From assembly GCA_016178505.1 (NCBI GenBank), contig JACOTG010000092.1, positions 1 to 51,815 on the forward strand: a DNA stretch of 51,815 nt, in the 5' to 3' direction. The notes under the pieces are model-generated. The model was not told the origin of the DNA. It worked only from the letters and a program-made list of their open reading frames with translations, and did not search any database. The translations under genes and the position numbers were made by a program. Positions 49,742 to 51,815 of the stretch are shown one piece after another (the stretch's first letter is position 1; every line of letters starts with the position of its first letter). Origin of the DNA: Planctomycetota bacterium (lineage in GTDB: Bacteria; Planctomycetota; JACOTG01).

Positions 49742-51815
49742 ATGGTGACTGGACGCTGTAGTTGTATCGTCGGCTGGATTCGCAATGCGGCATTCGTGCT
49801 GCTTGCCCTCGCCGCTCCGGCGAGCGCGCAGATCATGATCACCGACGACAACGAGTACTCGCCCGGAGACACCGCGATCGTTTCCGGGTTCGGGTATGGC
49901 GCGGGCGAGACGGTGCAGGTCGACTTTGGTTGCACCGGCAGCGTGCCCACGAGCACACAGCTCGCCGTTGCCGACGAGAACGGCAACTTCACCGGTATGA
50001 TGTACGACATCACCGAGCTGCACGTCGGTCAGCGCTGCACGGCCACGGGAACCGGCCTCACTTCCGGGCTGGTCGCGGTCGCGCGCTTCGTCGATGCGCC
50101 GCTCGGCCTCGGGCGCGTCACCAGCGTCACGCCGGTCGACGGCGGATGCGTTCGCCAGAATTCGACTCCTACGAACGCCGTCGAGCGCTGGGACGTCGAG
50201 CAGTCGAAGACCTACCAGGTCACCCTCAGCAACCTCACCGATTGTGCTCACAGCGGGACGGACGCGACCATCGGCGTCCTCGTCAAGAGCTCCAACACCG
50301 GCAACATCTGTTTGACGGCGACGAAGCAGAGTACGGGAGTCTATCGATTCAACGTGACGATGCCGTCGACGGCTTGCTTCACGTATCCGATCCAGTATTG
50401 CGTCGTGAACTGCAGCCCCAGCACCTCGGGGTCGTTCCTCGCTCGGCGCAGCGACGGCGGCGGCAAGCAGTCGCACCTGCGCGCGGCGACGTTCGGACCG
50501 AATTGCAGCAGCCCCAAGGAAGATCAGAGCTGCAACGGCGGGTGCTCGGTGACGCTCACCTGCCCCTCCGACATCACCCAATGCAACGACGGCGGACGGT
50601 GCGATGCACGAGTCACGTTCACGGTGACCCCGGTGTGCACGTGCCCGCCGGTCAGCGCCGTCTGCAATCCGGCGTCCGGCTCGCTCTTCCCGGTGGGGAC
50701 GACGACCGTGACCTGCACGGCAGCCGACGGACACGGCAACAACCAATCATGCCAGTTCCACGTGACGGTCAACGATTGCGAGCCGCCGAAGCCGCGATGC
50801 CCCGCCAGCTTCAAGGTGGAATGCACGTCGAACGGGCACGCGACCGCGACCTTCACGGTGACCGCGACGGACAATTGTCCCGGCACGCCGACGATCGTGT
50901 GCACGCCGGCTTCCGGCTCGACGTTCAACCTCGGCACGACTCAGGTGTGCTGCACCGCGACCGATGCGGCCGGCAACCACGATCAGTGCTGCTTCAACGT
51001 AACGGTCGAGGACAAGACGGCGCCGGTCATCCATTGCCCGGCGAACATCACGGCGGATTGCACGAGCGCTGCCGGGGCGTCGGTGACGTTCACGACGACG
51101 GCGACCGACCTGTGCGATCCTGCGCCGACGATCGCCTGCACGCCGGCTTCGGGCTCGAACTTCCCGTTCGGGACGACACAGGTCTGCTGCACGGCGACGG
51201 ACCATTCGGGCAACAGCTCGTCGTGCTGCTTCAACGTCACGGTTGTCGATCGCACACCTCCCACGATCACGTGCCCGGCCGACTTCTCGCGCGAGTGCAC
51301 GAGCTCGAGCGGGAAGCCGGTGACGTTCACGGTCACGGCGTCGGACACCTGCGATCCGAATCCGACGATCGTCTGCGATCATCCGTCGGGATCGACCTTC
51401 CCGATCGGCACGACGACCGTTTGCTGCACGGCGACCGACGCTCACTTGAATTCGTCGCAGTGCTGCTTCCACATCACGATCGTCGACTCGCGACCGCCGG
51501 CGATCAGCTGCCCGCTCGACATCACGGCGGAGTGCACGGGTCCGAACGGTGCGCCGGTGACATTCACGACGACCGCAACGGACACCTGCGATCCGAATCC
51601 GACGATCGTGTGCACGCCGCTGTCGGGCTCGAACTTCCCGTTCGGCACGACGCAGGTCTGCTGCACCGCGACGGATCACAACGGCAACTCGTCACAGTGC
51701 TGCTTCAACGTCACGGTCGTCGACCACACGCCGCCCGCGATCACGTGCCCGGCCGACATCAACCGCGTTTGCACGGGACCCGACGGTAAGGCGGTCACGT
51801 TCACGACGACCGCAA
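49742..51815 (+). CDS. Second secreted HYR-repeat protein, runs off the window
   Basis: A frame open from ATG 49742 to the window end (691 codons so far). It begins with a signal peptide (VGWIRNAAFVLLALAAPASA). After a Cys-containing N-terminal region of about 250 residues come at least six HYR modules, the last cut by the window end. Modules again hold eight cysteines with two CC pairs, for example [25 protein letters not shown] precedes the ATG by 7 bases. It is a paralogue of the preceding HYR gene in the repeat part, but has a different N-terminal domain. Confidence 0.85.
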   Translation, partial: MVTGRCSCIVGWIRNAAFVLLALAAPASAQIMITDDNEYSPGDTAIVSGFGYGAGETVQVDFGCTGSVPTSTQLAVADENGNFTGMMYDITELHVGQRCTATGTGLTSGLVAVARFVDAPLGLGRVTSVTPVDGGCVRQNSTPTNAVERWDVEQSKTYQVTLSNLTDCAHSGTDATIGVLVKSSNTGNICLTATKQSTGVYRFNVTMPSTACFTYPIQYCVVNCSPSTSGSFLARRSDGGGKQSHLRAATFGPNCSSPKEDQSCNGGCSVTLTCPSDITQCNDGGRCDARVTFTVTPVCTCPPVSAVCNPASGSLFPVGTTTVTCTAADGHGNNQSCQFHVTVNDCEPPKPRCPASFKVECTSNGHATATFTVTATDNCPGTPTIVCTPASGSTFNLGTTQVCCTATDAAGNHDQCCFNVTVEDKTAPVIHCPANITADCTSAAGASVTFTTTATDLCDPAPTIACTPASGSNFPFGTTQVCCTATDHSGNSSSCCFNVTVVDRTPPTITCPADFSRECTSSSGKPVTFTVTASDTCDPNPTIVCDHPSGSTFPIGTTTVCCTATDAHLNSSQCCFHITIVDSRPPAISCPLDITAECTGPNGAPVTFTTTATDTCDPNPTIVCTPLSGSNFPFGTTQVCCTATDHNGNSSQCCFNVTVVDHTPPAITCPADINRVCTGPDGKAVTFTTTA

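Overview
The window is GC-rich bacterial chromosome with ordinary housekeeping genes and many secreted proteins. An FG-GAP propeller protein, DUF1326, DUF4139 and DUF885 proteins, very cysteine-rich HYR-repeat surface proteins and a pseudopilin set with a HEAT-repeat protein together suggest Planctomycetota or a nearby environmental lineage. No rRNA or tRNA gene is present to settle this, so the assignment is inference. No phage, insertion sequence or CRISPR array was found.

Layout. 1-3.3 kb: lipoamide dehydrogenase, then a small, visibly less GC-rich accessory patch with a HARE-HTH/GIY-YIG nuclease and a DUF6883/DUF4926 pair. 3.6-8.8 kb: secreted FG-GAP protein, ArfB ribosome-rescue factor, DUF885 lipoprotein and a DUF6941-like protein. 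8.8-11.9 kb: a tightly overlapping operon of two different MetE-like (cobalamin-independent methionine synthase catalytic domain) proteins and a TPR lipoprotein. 12-15.9 kb: thioredoxin-like protein, an SPFH/Arc-repressor pair, a DNA-alkyl repair protein between two gene remnants, and a DUF1326 protein. 16-21.2 kb (minus strand): a GT-C membrane protein interrupted by a stop codon, then a four-gene pseudopilin/HEAT operon. 21.5-29 kb (minus strand): a complete F-type ATP synthase operon, atpZ-I-B-E-F-H-A-G-D-C. 29-33.3 kb: small secreted protein, VOC protein, DUF4139 protein and a thioredoxin-fold protein cut off from its signal peptide. 33.5-42.7 kb (plus strand): an acyl-CoA operon of thiolase, 3-hydroxybutyryl-CoA dehydrogenase, acyl-CoA dehydrogenase, MeaB GTPase, split B12-dependent acyl-CoA mutase, acyl-CoA synthetase and a second acyl-CoA dehydrogenase. 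42.7-45 kb (minus strand): tandem Uma2 genes and trpS. 45-51.8 kb (plus strand): two HYR-repeat secreted proteins with long leaders; the second runs off the window.

How genes work together. The acyl-CoA operon handles C4-type acyl-CoAs. The mutase, which would usually be called methylmalonyl-CoA mutase, carries the Phe/Gln active-site pair of isobutyryl-CoA mutase, so a butyryl-/isobutyryl-CoA (branched-chain) role is as likely as propionate metabolism. In the MetE-like pair, the second protein keeps the full His-Cys-Glu-Cys zinc site and the first has lost part of it.

An unusual number of genes are broken. In-frame stops sit inside a DUF6883 gene, a GT-C protein and, in effect, between a signal peptide and a thioredoxin-fold domain; an AraC-type gene is frameshifted; and several C-terminal or N-terminal fragments remain. 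Normal use of TAA, TAG and TGA at the ends of intact genes argues against a changed genetic code.
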